Source: an uncultured Atopobium sp. (GTDB lineage Bacteria; Actinomycetota; Coriobacteriia; Coriobacteriales; Atopobiaceae). Taken from it: DNA of 64,000 nt. Numbering within the stretch: position 1 is the stretch's first letter; every line of letters starts with the position of its first letter. Position numbers and translations under genes: made by a program. The DNA is taken from assembly GCA_946997485.1 (NCBI GenBank), contig CAMPVF010000002.1:104003-168002 (forward strand), written 5' to 3'. A model generated the notes under the pieces. That model was not told the DNA's origin. It did not search any database and was given only the letters and a program-made list of their open reading frames with translations. Shown here one piece after another: positions 27,616 through 36,579 of the stretch.

Positions 27616-29604
27616 ATGGAAGCTATGTCTGCGCGCTCGCATGATGCGTCCCTCGATGCATCATGCCCTGCGTTTTTGTTAGATGATGTGTCGTTTCGCT
27701 ATGCGCTTGGCGCATCTGATGAAACTGAAAGCGCTGATAGTAATGAGAGTAGCGGCGTTGATGGTTCGCCTGCTGATGCAGCTGCTTATGCAGCCGCTGC
27801 GAGGCAGGCACCGTGTGCACTCTCGCACATTAATCTTTCGATTGAGCGCGGTGATTTTTTAGGCATCATTGGGCCTTCAGGTGCTGGTAAAACTACGCTT
27901 GCCTGTCTTTTTTCGGGTGCTATACCGCACCATTATGGTGGCGAGCTCTCAGGCACCGTTCAGCTGTTTTCGCACGATACAAAGGCGCTTAGCCTTACCG
28001 ACATTGCGCGCTTTGTTGGTCTTGTTATGCAGGATATCGATGCGCAAATGGTTGCTAGTGTTGTTGAAGATGAGCTATTGTTTGGTCTTGAAAACTTTGG
28101 TGTGCCAGCAGGGGATATTCCTTCGCGTATTGAGGAAGCGCTGCATCGTATTGGTATTGAATCATTGCGCAATCGCACCATAGCCACGCTTTCGGGCGGG
28201 CAAAAACAAAAAGTGGCCCTTGCTGCTATTATTGCCCTTAAGCCTTCGGTATTGGTGCTCGATGAGCCCACCTGCGCGCTCGATCCTGCATCTTCGCGTA
28301 CCATCTATGAGCTTTTGAGTGAACTTAATCGGAGCTTTGGTATTACGATTATTGCCATTGAGCAAAAAGTGGCCCTTTTAAGTGAGTTTTGTTCGCATTT
28401 AGCTGTGTTGCACGAAGGCTCTCTTGCGGCATATGGCACAACGTCGGATGTACTTTCGCAGGTAGATACCCTTGATGCTATTGGTATTAGTTATCCTCGA
28501 ACCACGCGGTTCGTGCGTTATGTAAAACAGGCGGGCTTTGAGCCGGATACGCCCCTATATGTGCGTGTTGATGATACGGTTCATTTTGCCGAGCGCGTAC
28601 TTAACTTGGATCATACGCCCGCATTCGAGCCGGGTTCAACTTCAAGTTCAGCTTCAAGTTCAACTTCAAGTTCAGCTTCAAGTTCAACTTCAAGTTCAGC
28701 TTCAAGTTCAACTTCAAGTTCAACTTCAAGTTCAAAAGCAGGTTCAATGTGCACAGAGCGCAAGCCTGCAGTTCAATTTTCTCATGTATCGTTTTCGTAT
28801 CCAACTAATACCTACTCGCTTAACGATGTTTCCTTTGAGGCATACCCGTCCGAAATTTTGTGTCTTGTCGGCCAAAACGGTGCAGGTAAAACAACTATAA
28901 CTAAGCTTATTAATGGTCTTTTGAAGCCGCGTTCTGGCAGCGTGTACATCGATGGCACCAAAACAAACACCAAAAAAACAAGCACGATTGCGCGCAGTGT
29001 TTCAACTCTTTTTCAAAATCCCGACAGAATGCTTTCGTGCGAAACCGTGCTCGATGAGGTTATGCTCTCGTGCACGCTTGTTGGATATACGCCTCACGAT
29101 GCCCGTGAGCGCAGCCTGCGCGTTATTCACCAGCTACATCTTAACCCTGAGGCCAATCCTTTTCTGTTATCGGCAGGACAGCGGCATATTGTTGCACTTG
29201 CGGCAACAATTGTTACCGAGCCCAAGGTTCTCATTTTAGATGAGCCTACCTGCGGTCTTGATTATGCTGAATGCTGCTACGTTATGCGTGTTGTTCAAGA
29301 TTTGCGTGCGCGCGGCTGCTGTGTTGTTATGGTGTGTCACGATATGGAAGTGGTGCTCGACAATGCAACACGTTTGGTTGTACTTGCCGCGGGTGAGCTT
29401 GTGGCGCAAGGAAGTATTTCAGACATTTTTTCTCAAGATGCACTGTGTCAGCGCGCGTGTTTGCGCCCGCCACTGCTGGTAGATGTTGCGCTTCAGCTTA
29501 GTAATACCTGCAAGCTTGCGTGTTCCACTACATACGATGCTGCAGCGCTTGCGCAGGTTGTTATTAGTGCTGCGCAGCATAACGGAAAGGTGTGCCATGA
29601 CTAG
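27616..29604 (+). CDS. ecfA: Fused ECF transporter ATPases EcfA-EcfA'
   Basis: Two ABC ATPase domains in one 662-residue chain that powers the transporter. Domain 1: Walker A GPSGAGKTT (86-94), signature LSGGQKQKVALAA, Walker B LVLDEPTCALD. Domain 2: Walker A GQNGAGKTT (about 419-427), signature LSAGQRHIVALAA (Gly to Ala in the second position), Walker B LILDEPTCGLD. An acidic insertion (about 33-62) interrupts the first domain before Walker A. The link between domains contains about 33 Ser/Thr/Ala residues encoded by 12-base tandem repeats. No Trp residue occurs in the whole protein. It starts 3 bases after the S component and overlaps ecfT by 8 bases. Confidence 0.92.
   Translation: MEAMSARSHDASLDASCPAFLLDDVSFRYALGASDETESADSNESSGVDGSPADAAAYAAAARQAPCALSHINLSIERGDFLGIIGPSGAGKTTLACLFSGAIPHHYGGELSGTVQLFSHDTKALSLTDIARFVGLVMQDIDAQMVASVVEDELLFGLENFGVPAGDIPSRIEEALHRIGIESLRNRTIATLSGGQKQKVALAAIIALKPSVLVLDEPTCALDPASSRTIYELLSELNRSFGITIIAIEQKVALLSEFCSHLAVLHEGSLAAYGTTSDVLSQVDTLDAIGISYPRTTRFVRYVKQAGFEPDTPLYVRVDDTVHFAERVLNLDHTPAFEPGSTSSSASSSTSSSASSSTSSSASSSTSSSTSSSKAGSMCTERKPAVQFSHVSFSYPTNTYSLNDVSFEAYPSEILCLVGQNGAGKTTITKLINGLLKPRSGSVYIDGTKTNTKKTSTIARSVSTLFQNPDRMLSCETVLDEVMLSCTLVGYTPHDARERSLRVIHQLHLNPEANPFLLSAGQRHIVALAATIVTEPKVLILDEPTCGLDYAECCYVMRVVQDLRARGCCVVMVCHDMEVVLDNATRLVVLAAGELVAQGSISDIFSQDALCQRACLRPPLLVDVALQLSNTCKLACSTTYDAAALAQVVISAAQHNGKVCHD
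28635..28730 (+). repeat. 12-base tandem repeat encoding Ser-rich linker
   Basis: About eight copies of a 12-base unit, alternating TTCAACTTCAAG and TTCAGCTTCAAG, encode Thr/Ala-Ser-Ser-Ser runs between the two ATPase domains. The unit is a multiple of three, so gain or loss of copies would change linker length without shifting the frame. Confidence 0.95.
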
Positions 29605-30343
29605 TTTTTTTGAATATACAGCTGGCACTACGCTGCTTCATCGTGCACATCCTCTCGCAAAGCTGCTTCTTGCATTCTCGGTTATTATTGCTGCGTTTTT
29701 AACCGATAAACTGTATGTGCTTGGTGCCTTATGCATTATTATTCTTGCAACAAGCGTCAGCTGCGGTCTTTTTTCGCAGCTTAAATCGCTGCTATCTGCA
29801 CTTATCGGCCTATCGTTGGTTATGCTTATTATCCAATGCGCGCTTAATAGGCATGGCGATGTGCTCGCGTTGTTTATTACCAATTTGGGCCTTATAACAG
29901 GCGCACGTGCAGCGCTTCGTCTGTGGTGTTTTGCGCTGCCGCTCGTGTGTTGTTTTGCACTTACGCGCCTCGAAGATCTTGCCAATTGTGTGGTTATGTA
30001 CCTGCATGTTCCGTACACTTACGTGTTTACGCTCATGACGGCAATTCGGTTTGTTCCTATTTTTTCAAGCGAAATGAAACATATCACCGATGTCCAAACG
30101 GCGCGTGGGGTAGAATTTGATACCACAAATCCTCTTAAAAAACTCAAGCTTATGATGCCGCTTATTGTGCCTTTGCTTGTTGTGTCGGTGCGAAAAGCCG
30201 ACATGATTGCCCTTGCTGCCCAGCAGCGTGGCTTTTATTTGCGGCAGGCTCACTCGTGCTCAAAAACATATCCTGTACATCTGTGTGATGCACTTTTGGT
30301 TAGTGTTGGATGCTGTTTAATTATTACTGCAATCCTTATATAA
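29597..30343 (+). CDS. ecfT: ECF transporter T component EcfT
   Basis: The transmembrane coupling protein that joins the ATPases to the S component. It is 248 residues with five or more helices. The two coupling-helix signatures are present: DVQTARGVEFD around residues 170-180 and AQQRGFY near 210. The start at 29597 overlaps the ATPase gene by 8 bases and is preceded by GGAAAGG; longer in-frame starts would lie deep inside the ATPase gene. A single Trp is present, the only one in the three transporter proteins. Confidence 0.92.
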   Translation: MTSFFEYTAGTTLLHRAHPLAKLLLAFSVIIAAFLTDKLYVLGALCIIILATSVSCGLFSQLKSLLSALIGLSLVMLIIQCALNRHGDVLALFITNLGLITGARAALRLWCFALPLVCCFALTRLEDLANCVVMYLHVPYTYVFTLMTAIRFVPIFSSEMKHITDVQTARGVEFDTTNPLKKLKLMMPLIVPLLVVSVRKADMIALAAQQRGFYLRQAHSCSKTYPVHLCDALLVSVGCCLIITAILI

Positions 30344-30397
30344 TGAAATGTGCGTATGTATGCGCACCTACAAGCAGTAATACTTAAAGGAGACATT

Positions 30398-31891
30398 GTG
30401 CCAACAAACACCTTTACTGATATTTGTCGCATTTTTGTAAAAGGCGGCGATGGCGGAGCTGGCTGTACATCATTTCGCCGTGAAGCATATGTGCCTAAAG
30501 GCGGGCCTGATGGAGGCGACGGTGGGCATGGTGCAAACATAATTTTGCGTGCAAACCCGCAGGTATCGTCCCTGGTTGCATACCGTTTTAAGCATCATTT
30601 TAAGGCTGAGCGCGGAACGCATGGCCAGGGTGCGCGTAAAGCTGGTAGCGACGGAAAAGACATGATTCTCGATGTACCGCTTGGTACTGTTGTGCGCGAA
30701 GTCGATCCAAAAACAAAAAAGCCGCTCTATGTGATTGCTGATATGTGTCATGCAGGCATGGAAGTTGTTGTTGCAAAAGGCGGCGTAGGCGGTCGCGGTA
30801 ACATTCACTTTGTTACGTCGGTGCGCAGATCACCTGCATTTTCAGAAAAAGGCGAGCCTGCTCGCGAACACGAAATTGAACTTGAAATGAAGCTTCTTGC
30901 CGATGCCGCGCTTGTGGGCATGCCATCGGTTGGTAAAAGCTCTATTATTGCACGTATATCTGCTGCTCGTCCAAAAATTGCCGATTATCCTTTTACCACG
31001 CTCACACCCAATTTAGGCATGGTACGTGCGTGTTCGGGTGCATCGTTTGTTGTTGCCGATGTGCCCGGTCTTATCGAAGGTGCAAGCTGTGGCAAAGGTC
31101 TTGGCCATCAATTTTTGCGTCATATCGAACGCTCGGCTGTTATTTTGCACGTTGTTGACATGACGGGCGGGTTTGAAAGCCGCGATCCTGTTGTTGATTA
31201 TCACACCATTAATAACGAGCTTGCCGCGTATGCGCCGATGCTTGCTGAGCGCACGCAACTTGTTATTGCAAACAAGTGCGACATGCTAACCGATACAACG
31301 CCTATAGAGCGTTTGCGTGCAGCTGCCAAGCAAGACGGGTTTAGCTGTATCGAAATGTCTGCGCTTACAGGCATGGGCGTTGATGCTGCTATCGAAACCA
31401 TCGCGCAGGTTGTGTCGCGCCTTCGTCCCTCTATCGATGCGTATGTTTCGCAAGACTCGCTTGAAGCGGCAGAGCACGTGCGCTTCCAGCAACAACACCG
31501 CGAGCGCATTATTCACATTGCGCAAGAATCTACTGGTATTTGGCGTGTTTCTGGTGAGCTTATTGAGCGTATGGTTATTCAAACCGATTGGGATAACGAT
31601 GAAGCGCTTATGTATTTGCAGCATCGCTTCGACAGGCTTAAGCTCGAAGATCGTCTGCTTAAGGCGGGCGCACATAAGGGTGATGAAATTCGCATTTTAG
31701 GGTATTCGTTTACGTTTGAAACTGCAGATGATCTTGAGTCGGAATTTGCCGGTGAATGTGCAGGTGATGATGAGCTTGATGCTGCGCACACTGCAGCGTT
31801 TGAGCTTGAGTGTGATGATAGTAGCAGTGATGGTGCCGATGCTCCCGCAGCTGCTGATGCAGCTGCGGCGTGCGACGATATAGACGGGTAG
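30398..31891 (+). CDS. obgE: GTPase ObgE/CgtA
   Basis: Ribosome-associated GTPase involved in 50S maturation and stress response. The Gly-rich Obg fold (VKGGDGGAGCTSFRREAYVPKGGP, key GGDGGAG) is followed by the G domain: G1 GMPSVGKSS (173-181), G3 DVPGLIEGA, G4 NKCD. A C-terminal OCT domain (about 355-430) and an acidic Asp/Ala tail follow. At 497 residues it is the long actinobacterial type. The GTG start has AAAGGAG upstream. It lies just after the transporter, with nadD next. Confidence 0.95.
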   Translation: MPTNTFTDICRIFVKGGDGGAGCTSFRREAYVPKGGPDGGDGGHGANIILRANPQVSSLVAYRFKHHFKAERGTHGQGARKAGSDGKDMILDVPLGTVVREVDPKTKKPLYVIADMCHAGMEVVVAKGGVGGRGNIHFVTSVRRSPAFSEKGEPAREHEIELEMKLLADAALVGMPSVGKSSIIARISAARPKIADYPFTTLTPNLGMVRACSGASFVVADVPGLIEGASCGKGLGHQFLRHIERSAVILHVVDMTGGFESRDPVVDYHTINNELAAYAPMLAERTQLVIANKCDMLTDTTPIERLRAAAKQDGFSCIEMSALTGMGVDAAIETIAQVVSRLRPSIDAYVSQDSLEAAEHVRFQQQHRERIIHIAQESTGIWRVSGELIERMVIQTDWDNDEALMYLQHRFDRLKLEDRLLKAGAHKGDEIRILGYSFTFETADDLESEFAGECAGDDELDAAHTAAFELECDDSSSDGADAPAAADAAAACDDIDG

Positions 31892-31900
31892 GGCAGTTTT

Positions 31901-32587
31901 GTGATTTCTACCTACCGCGCACTACCACAAATTGGTGAAAACCCGCATAAACACTATCGTTTGGGCATTATGGGCGGCACCTTCGATCCTATTCATAATG
32001 GGCACTTGGTGGCAGCCGAAACGGCGTACGATGCTCTTGAACTCGACCTTGTTATTTTTATGCCTGCTGGTGTTCCTGCATTTAAGCGAAAAAAGCAGGT
32101 GAGCCCCGCCGAAGATAGGTATGCGATGACGCTGCTTGCTACGGCTGACAATCCGCATTTTGTTGCGTCGCGTTTTGAGATTGATCGCCCGGGTGTTACG
32201 TATACCGCAGATACCCTGCATATGATGCGCGATTTTTATCCCGAAAATGTTGAACTGTTTTTTATAACGGGTGCTGATGCTATTTCTGAAATTCTTACCT
32301 GGCATAACGCCGAGTCATTGGCAAGTGAAGCCACGCTTGTTGCAGCTACGCGTCCCGGCTACGATTTAGAGCCCACGCAGCGTAAGCTTGAGCATGCTGC
32401 GTTGCATTTTGACGTGCGCTACCTTGAAGTACCTGCGCTTGCTATATCCTCGAGCTATTTGCGCTCGCGCATTGAAAAACAACAGTCGCTGCGCTATCTT
32501 ACGCCCGATTCAGTAACAGGGTACATTCACAAGCACGGCTTATACGGCACGGTACTTTCTGTGTATAAACCCTTGGGTTCGCTCTAG
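31901..32587 (+). CDS. nadD: Nicotinate-nucleotide adenylyltransferase
   Basis: Forms the dinucleotide precursor of NAD from nicotinate mononucleotide and ATP. The nucleotidyltransferase motif GGTFDPIHNGHL lies at residues 25-36 and the C-terminal ISSSYLRSRI at about 187-196. ITGADAISEILTWH is also typical. The first 20 residues precede the conserved fold, so a start nearer GGTF is possible; GTG at 31901 is 9 bases after obgE. The obgE-nadD order is common in Gram-positive bacteria. Confidence 0.93.
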   Translation: MISTYRALPQIGENPHKHYRLGIMGGTFDPIHNGHLVAAETAYDALELDLVIFMPAGVPAFKRKKQVSPAEDRYAMTLLATADNPHFVASRFEIDRPGVTYTADTLHMMRDFYPENVELFFITGADAISEILTWHNAESLASEATLVAATRPGYDLEPTQRKLEHAALHFDVRYLEVPALAISSSYLRSRIEKQQSLRYLTPDSVTGYIHKHGLYGTVLSVYKPLGSL

Positions 32588-32659
32588 CAGGCTGTGTTTA
32601 CCTGCCGCGCGTGCGTTTGTGCAGGTAGCATGGTTATCTTTCCATACATATTTTAATCC

Positions 32660-32677
32660 TATGATATTTCTATCATA
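32660..32677. repeat. Inverted repeat upstream of the ileS leader
   Basis: TATGATA (32660-32666) and TATCATA (32671-32677) form a perfect 7-bp inverted repeat around TTTC, in an A/T-rich stretch after nadD. It could be an operator or part of a weak terminator for nadD; nothing more can be said. Confidence 0.5.
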
Positions 32678-32722
32678 AGCATGTAAATTCTTGTGTTACA
32701 TCAAACGAAATTGTGCGCATGG

Positions 32723-32731
32723 TGGTACTAT
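32723..32731 (+). promoter_or_regulatory. Extended -10 element for the ileS leader transcript
   Basis: TGGTACTAT fits an extended -10 box (TGn followed by TACTAT). It would start a transcript about 10 bases before the first conserved T-box element, which is the expected distance. No good -35 box is visible. Confidence 0.45.
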
Positions 32732-32740
32732 GGTACGCGT

Positions 32741-33080
32741 GCGATGAGAAGGACGCGTCGCTTAACGATGCACGTTACAGAGAGCAACAGATGCTGAGAT
32801 GTTGTACGAGAGCTGTTAAGCGATATCACCTTTGAGCAGTAGCCCGAACATACCTGCATCTTGCATATGCCGCGCCTGGCTTTGTGTTTTTCGCGTCTGT
32901 GCATACGAGCATGTACCAGTAGGCACTACCGTCCGATCGACGAAACCGATCAACCGAGTAAAGCGAACGTGGAGTTTTCGCTCGCTGGGTATATATCGAA
33001 GCTGCGCACCTTGTGCTTACAACGCTTCGTCCCAGCTAGGAGACGGGCGTTATTTCAACGCCCTGTGCAAACAGAAAGGG
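32741..33080 (+). promoter_or_regulatory. T-box riboswitch leader, isoleucine specifier
   Basis: Stem I is clear. A K-turn is made by ATGAGAAGG (from 32744) opposite CCTTTGAG (from 32829). The specifier codon is ATC (32825-32827) followed by ACC. A perfect 9-bp helix pairs TCGCTTAAC (32758-32766) with GTTAAGCGA (32815-32823). The AGAGAG bulge sits at 32779-32784, and the distal loop contains GATGCTGAGA. Downstream helices include GATCG/CGATC and a GCTGGG/CCCAGC domain. No U-tract terminator is present; instead a GGGCGTT/AACGCCC hairpin (33045-33063) lies close to the AAAGGG ribosome binding site. That suggests control of translation, as reported for actinobacterial ileS leaders. The tRNA-acceptor-binding element is not canonical; ACGTGGAG near 32969 is the nearest candidate. 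Confidence 0.83.
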
Positions 33081-33085
33081 TAGCG

Positions 33086-35893
33086 ATGGCACAAGAATTC
33101 AAGCAATCAATGAACTTGCCAAAAACCTCATTTTCAATGCGCGCTGGACTCGCACAACACGAGCCCGAGCGTCTGAGTGTTTGGGAACAAAACAACGTGT
33201 ATGAGCTGCTGCTCAAAAAGAACGAGGGCAACAAAAAGTTTGTTCTGCACGATGGCCCTCCCTATGCCAATGGTCCCATTCACTTGGGTCATGCCATGAA
33301 CAAAATTTCAAAGGACATTATCAACCGCTATTGGTCGATGCGCGGCTATCAAACACCCTTTGTGCCCGGTTGGGACTGCCATGGTCAGCCCATTGAGCAC
33401 AAGGTTGAAACCATGCTTGGCACCGAAAAATTTAACGCGCTGCCCGTGGCAAAAATCCGCGAGCTCTGCCGTAAAATGGCTGTTGAGCAGGTAGATACCC
33501 AGCGTCAAGGTTTTAAGCGCTTGGGCGTGTTGGGTGAGTGGGAAAATCCCTATCTTACGTATGTTCACGACTATGACGCCTGCGATATCGAAATCTTTAA
33601 AGCGCTGTTCGACAACGGTAGTGTGTATCTCGGCCGCAAGCCCGTGCACTGGTGCATGTACTGCCACACGGCGCTTTCCGAAGCTGAAATTGAGTACTCC
33701 GACGAAGTTTCGCCTGCTATTTATGTGCGTTTTGAGCTTTCGAGCACGCCTTCTGGGCTTGAAGATTTTAGCGGGAACATTTACGTTGACATCTGGACAA
33801 CGACGCCCTGGACGCTTCCTGCCGACATGTGTGTTATCTTGCAACCTGAGGCCACGTATGTAGCTGTTAAGCACAACGGCCAGCTCGAAATTATGGCCGA
33901 AGCCCTCTATCAGCACTGTTGTGAAAAATTTGGCTACGGCGAAGTTGAGCTCTACCATGTGCCTTCAGGTGAGCTGTGGCAAAAAACGGGTAAGGAGCTG
34001 GTGCATAACACCTACAAATTGCCTATTTTTGATACCGCAGAAAAGCAAGGCGAGTTCATTTATGCCGACTACGTTACGCTTGACGACGGTACGGGTGTTG
34101 TTCACTGCGCACCTGGTCATGGTGTCGACGACTATATTGCCGGCTGTAAATTTAACATTGATGTTGTTATGCCTGTTGACGACAACGGTTGTTTTTACGA
34201 AGGTGAGGGCATCGGTACAGGTGGTATGTTCTCTAAAATGAATGTAAACGACGCAAACCCCAAGGTAATCGATCTTTTGCGCGAGCGTGGCACCCTCATT
34301 TTGCACGAGGACATCAACCACTCATATCCGCACTGCTGGCGCTGTAAAAAACCTGTTATTTTTAGAGCAACCAGCCAATGGTTTGTATCTATGGACAAAA
34401 CGCAGCTTCGCAAACAAGCAGCTACCTGCCTTGATTCGGTGGCGTTTTACCCCAATCACGCCCGCAAACGTATAGGGTCGATGGTTGAAGGTCGTCCCGA
34501 CTGGTGCATTTCTCGTCAGCGTAACTGGGGTGTTCCAATTCCTGCATTTACTTGCGACGATTGCGGCGAGCTTGTTATGAATGACGATACGCTCGATTGT
34601 GTTATCGCGCTATTCAAGCAAAAGGGCTCTGATGCATGGTTTACCGATAAGCCCAGCGATTATCTTGGAGATGCTTGCGTGTGTCCTGCGTGCGGCTCGC
34701 ACAATTTGAGCGCCACTACCGACATTCTCGACGTGTGGTGGGATTCTGGTGTAAGCCACACCGCCGTTTGTAAGCATCGCAAAAACCTGCATTTTCCTGC
34801 GGATATGTATCTTGAAGGTTCCGATCAGCACCGCGGCTGGTTTATGAGCTCGCTTATGACGAGTGTTGGTGCATACGGCGTTGCTCCTTATAAAGCCGTT
34901 GTTTCGCAGGGCTTTACCCTCGATGGCCAGGGCAGAAAAATGTCGAAGAGTCTCGGCAATGTTATCGATCCAAATAAGGTGTGTGCAACGCAAGGTGCCG
35001 ACATCATTCGTTTGTGGGTGGCATCGGTTGATACCTCGGTCGATGTGGCGTGTGACGATGATATTCTGTCGCACGTTGGCAACGCATACCGTCACTTTAG
35101 AAATACCATTCGTTTCTTGCTTGGCGAGCTCGAAGATCAGTTCTCGTTTGAGCGTGATGGTATAAGCCCCGATGCGCTTGAAGATTTAGACAAGCTTATG
35201 CTTGCGCGTATGTGCACCGTTCATAACGAAGTTACGCGCGCGTACGAAAATTACAAGTTTAACCAGGTATATCGCCTGCTATACGACTTTGTGGTTGTTG
35301 AACTTTCACAAGGCTACCTTAACGCTACAAAAGACCGCATGTATTGCGGCAAAGCAACCGGTCATGCACGCAAGAGTGCACAAACTACCTGGGCATATTT
35401 GCTAAGCATGCTCGTACGCGACTTGCAACCAATTTTGGTGTTTACCTGCGACGAAGCTATGAGCCACATGCCAGCATCGCTGCGCGACGATCAGCAATTT
35501 GCTGCGTTGTTGTCGTGGTTTGAGCTGCCGGTGGGTGCTGAGTTTATCGCACATAACGAAGAGGCCTACACCAACGCCGTAACGCTCCGCAGCGCCTACA
35601 CGAAAGCCTACGAAGCTGCACGTACACAGGGTGATATTGCTGAAAATTCAACGCAGGCAACACGCTGTGTTGTAAAAGCACCTGCGTTGGTGATAGACAA
35701 CCTGCAATCGTATTCCGCGCTCGATTTAGCGGAGCTTTTCGTGTGTTCTGAAGTTACGCTTGAGCCCGCAGATGCCGTATCGTGCGAGGTATATCCTGCG
35801 CGCGGTACTAAATGCGTGCGCTGTTGGAACTATCGTAGCTGCAACGACGAGGGCTTATGTGAGCGCTGCGCAGATGTGATGGCTTCGCTCTAA
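33086..35893 (+). CDS. ileS: Isoleucine--tRNA ligase
   Basis: Class I synthetase of 935 residues with HLGH at 66-69 (in NGPIHLGHAMNKI), an editing domain (TTPWTLPADM), KMSKS near 618 (GRKMSKSLGN) and a C-terminal zinc finger of the form CVRCWNY...CERC. The ATG at 33086 gives the family N-terminus (KTSFSMRAGLAQHEPERL) and follows AAAGGG. The open frame upstream of it is inside the T-box leader and is not coding. Expression should respond to uncharged tRNA-Ile. Confidence 0.97.
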   Translation: MAQEFKQSMNLPKTSFSMRAGLAQHEPERLSVWEQNNVYELLLKKNEGNKKFVLHDGPPYANGPIHLGHAMNKISKDIINRYWSMRGYQTPFVPGWDCHGQPIEHKVETMLGTEKFNALPVAKIRELCRKMAVEQVDTQRQGFKRLGVLGEWENPYLTYVHDYDACDIEIFKALFDNGSVYLGRKPVHWCMYCHTALSEAEIEYSDEVSPAIYVRFELSSTPSGLEDFSGNIYVDIWTTTPWTLPADMCVILQPEATYVAVKHNGQLEIMAEALYQHCCEKFGYGEVELYHVPSGELWQKTGKELVHNTYKLPIFDTAEKQGEFIYADYVTLDDGTGVVHCAPGHGVDDYIAGCKFNIDVVMPVDDNGCFYEGEGIGTGGMFSKMNVNDANPKVIDLLRERGTLILHEDINHSYPHCWRCKKPVIFRATSQWFVSMDKTQLRKQAATCLDSVAFYPNHARKRIGSMVEGRPDWCISRQRNWGVPIPAFTCDDCGELVMNDDTLDCVIALFKQKGSDAWFTDKPSDYLGDACVCPACGSHNLSATTDILDVWWDSGVSHTAVCKHRKNLHFPADMYLEGSDQHRGWFMSSLMTSVGAYGVAPYKAVVSQGFTLDGQGRKMSKSLGNVIDPNKVCATQGADIIRLWVASVDTSVDVACDDDILSHVGNAYRHFRNTIRFLLGELEDQFSFERDGISPDALEDLDKLMLARMCTVHNEVTRAYENYKFNQVYRLLYDFVVVELSQGYLNATKDRMYCGKATGHARKSAQTTWAYLLSMLVRDLQPILVFTCDEAMSHMPASLRDDQQFAALLSWFELPVGAEFIAHNEEAYTNAVTLRSAYTKAYEAARTQGDIAENSTQATRCVVKAPALVIDNLQSYSALDLAELFVCSEVTLEPADAVSCEVYPARGTKCVRCWNYRSCNDEGLCERCADVMASL

Positions 35894-36024
35894 CATACAT
35901 TGCTAGCACACGCTTAGCCGTCTGCGCCCGCGCGCCTGCTAAACGTGTGCGCTTTGCTTTACCGCGTGCACTGAGTCTGCGCGCGTCCAACCAGAACCAT
36001 TCAACCAAACGAAGGCGAGGGGAT

Positions 36025-36573
36025 ATGAACAACACTGGCACGATGTGCAACCACCACCAACAGCGCTGTCTCAAACTTTGGCTAAGCGCGCTTATCTGTT
36101 GTGTGCTTGTTGCATTCGACCAGCTGGTAAAATGGCATATCCGCTCGTCTTTTGCGGTAGGCGAGGTGCAGCCTGGCATTGCGGGCGTGTTTGAATTTTG
36201 CTACGTGCAAAACAGAGGCGCTGCGTTTGGTGCGGCTCAAGGTGCTCAGGTTATCTTTTGTATCTTTGCTGTCGTCATTGTGGGTTTTTGTATCCGCGTG
36301 CTTGTGCGCTCTTCGCGGCTTGCGCTCCTTGAACATGCATGCATACTTGCTATTTGCGCAGGTGCCCTTGGCAATGCTATCGATAGGGTAGCGCTTGGCT
36401 ATGTTGTCGATTTTATCAACCTGAGGTTTATGACGTTTCCTGTGTTCAATCTTGCCGATATCTACATTACCTGCGCTGCTCTTGTTGTTATGGTGATGCT
36501 CCTTGTGTGCCCTTCGCGCGTATATGCGCTTATTTCTTGTGGCAGCCGTACTTCAACCAATTCGAAAGAATAG
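36025..36573 (+). CDS. lspA: Lipoprotein signal peptidase II
   Basis: Removes the signal peptide of prolipoproteins after lipid attachment. Four membrane helices in 182 residues. The conserved NRGAAFG starts at residue 63. The catalytic aspartates are D120 (GALGNAIDR) and D145 (FPVFNLADIYI). The ATG is preceded by GAGGGG. The next gene, an RluD-type pseudouridine synthase, begins within 7 bases, a common pairing. Confidence 0.95.
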   Translation: MNNTGTMCNHHQQRCLKLWLSALICCVLVAFDQLVKWHIRSSFAVGEVQPGIAGVFEFCYVQNRGAAFGAAQGAQVIFCIFAVVIVGFCIRVLVRSSRLALLEHACILAICAGALGNAIDRVALGYVVDFINLRFMTFPVFNLADIYITCAALVVMVMLLVCPSRVYALISCGSRTSTNSKE

Positions 36574-36579
36574 GTGCGT

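Noticed and set aside
28601..28804. Minus-strand frame made of LNLK repeats
   Set aside because: It is only the complement of the Ser-linker repeat in the ATPase gene.
32718..32740. GGTGGTAC stretch resembling a T-box acceptor-binding motif
   Set aside because: It lies 5' of Stem I, where that element cannot function for this leader. It fits better as an extended -10 promoter region.
32861..33085. Upstream extension of ileS in the same frame
   Set aside because: It lies inside the T-box leader; the conserved IleRS N-terminus and the ribosome binding site point to the ATG at 33086.
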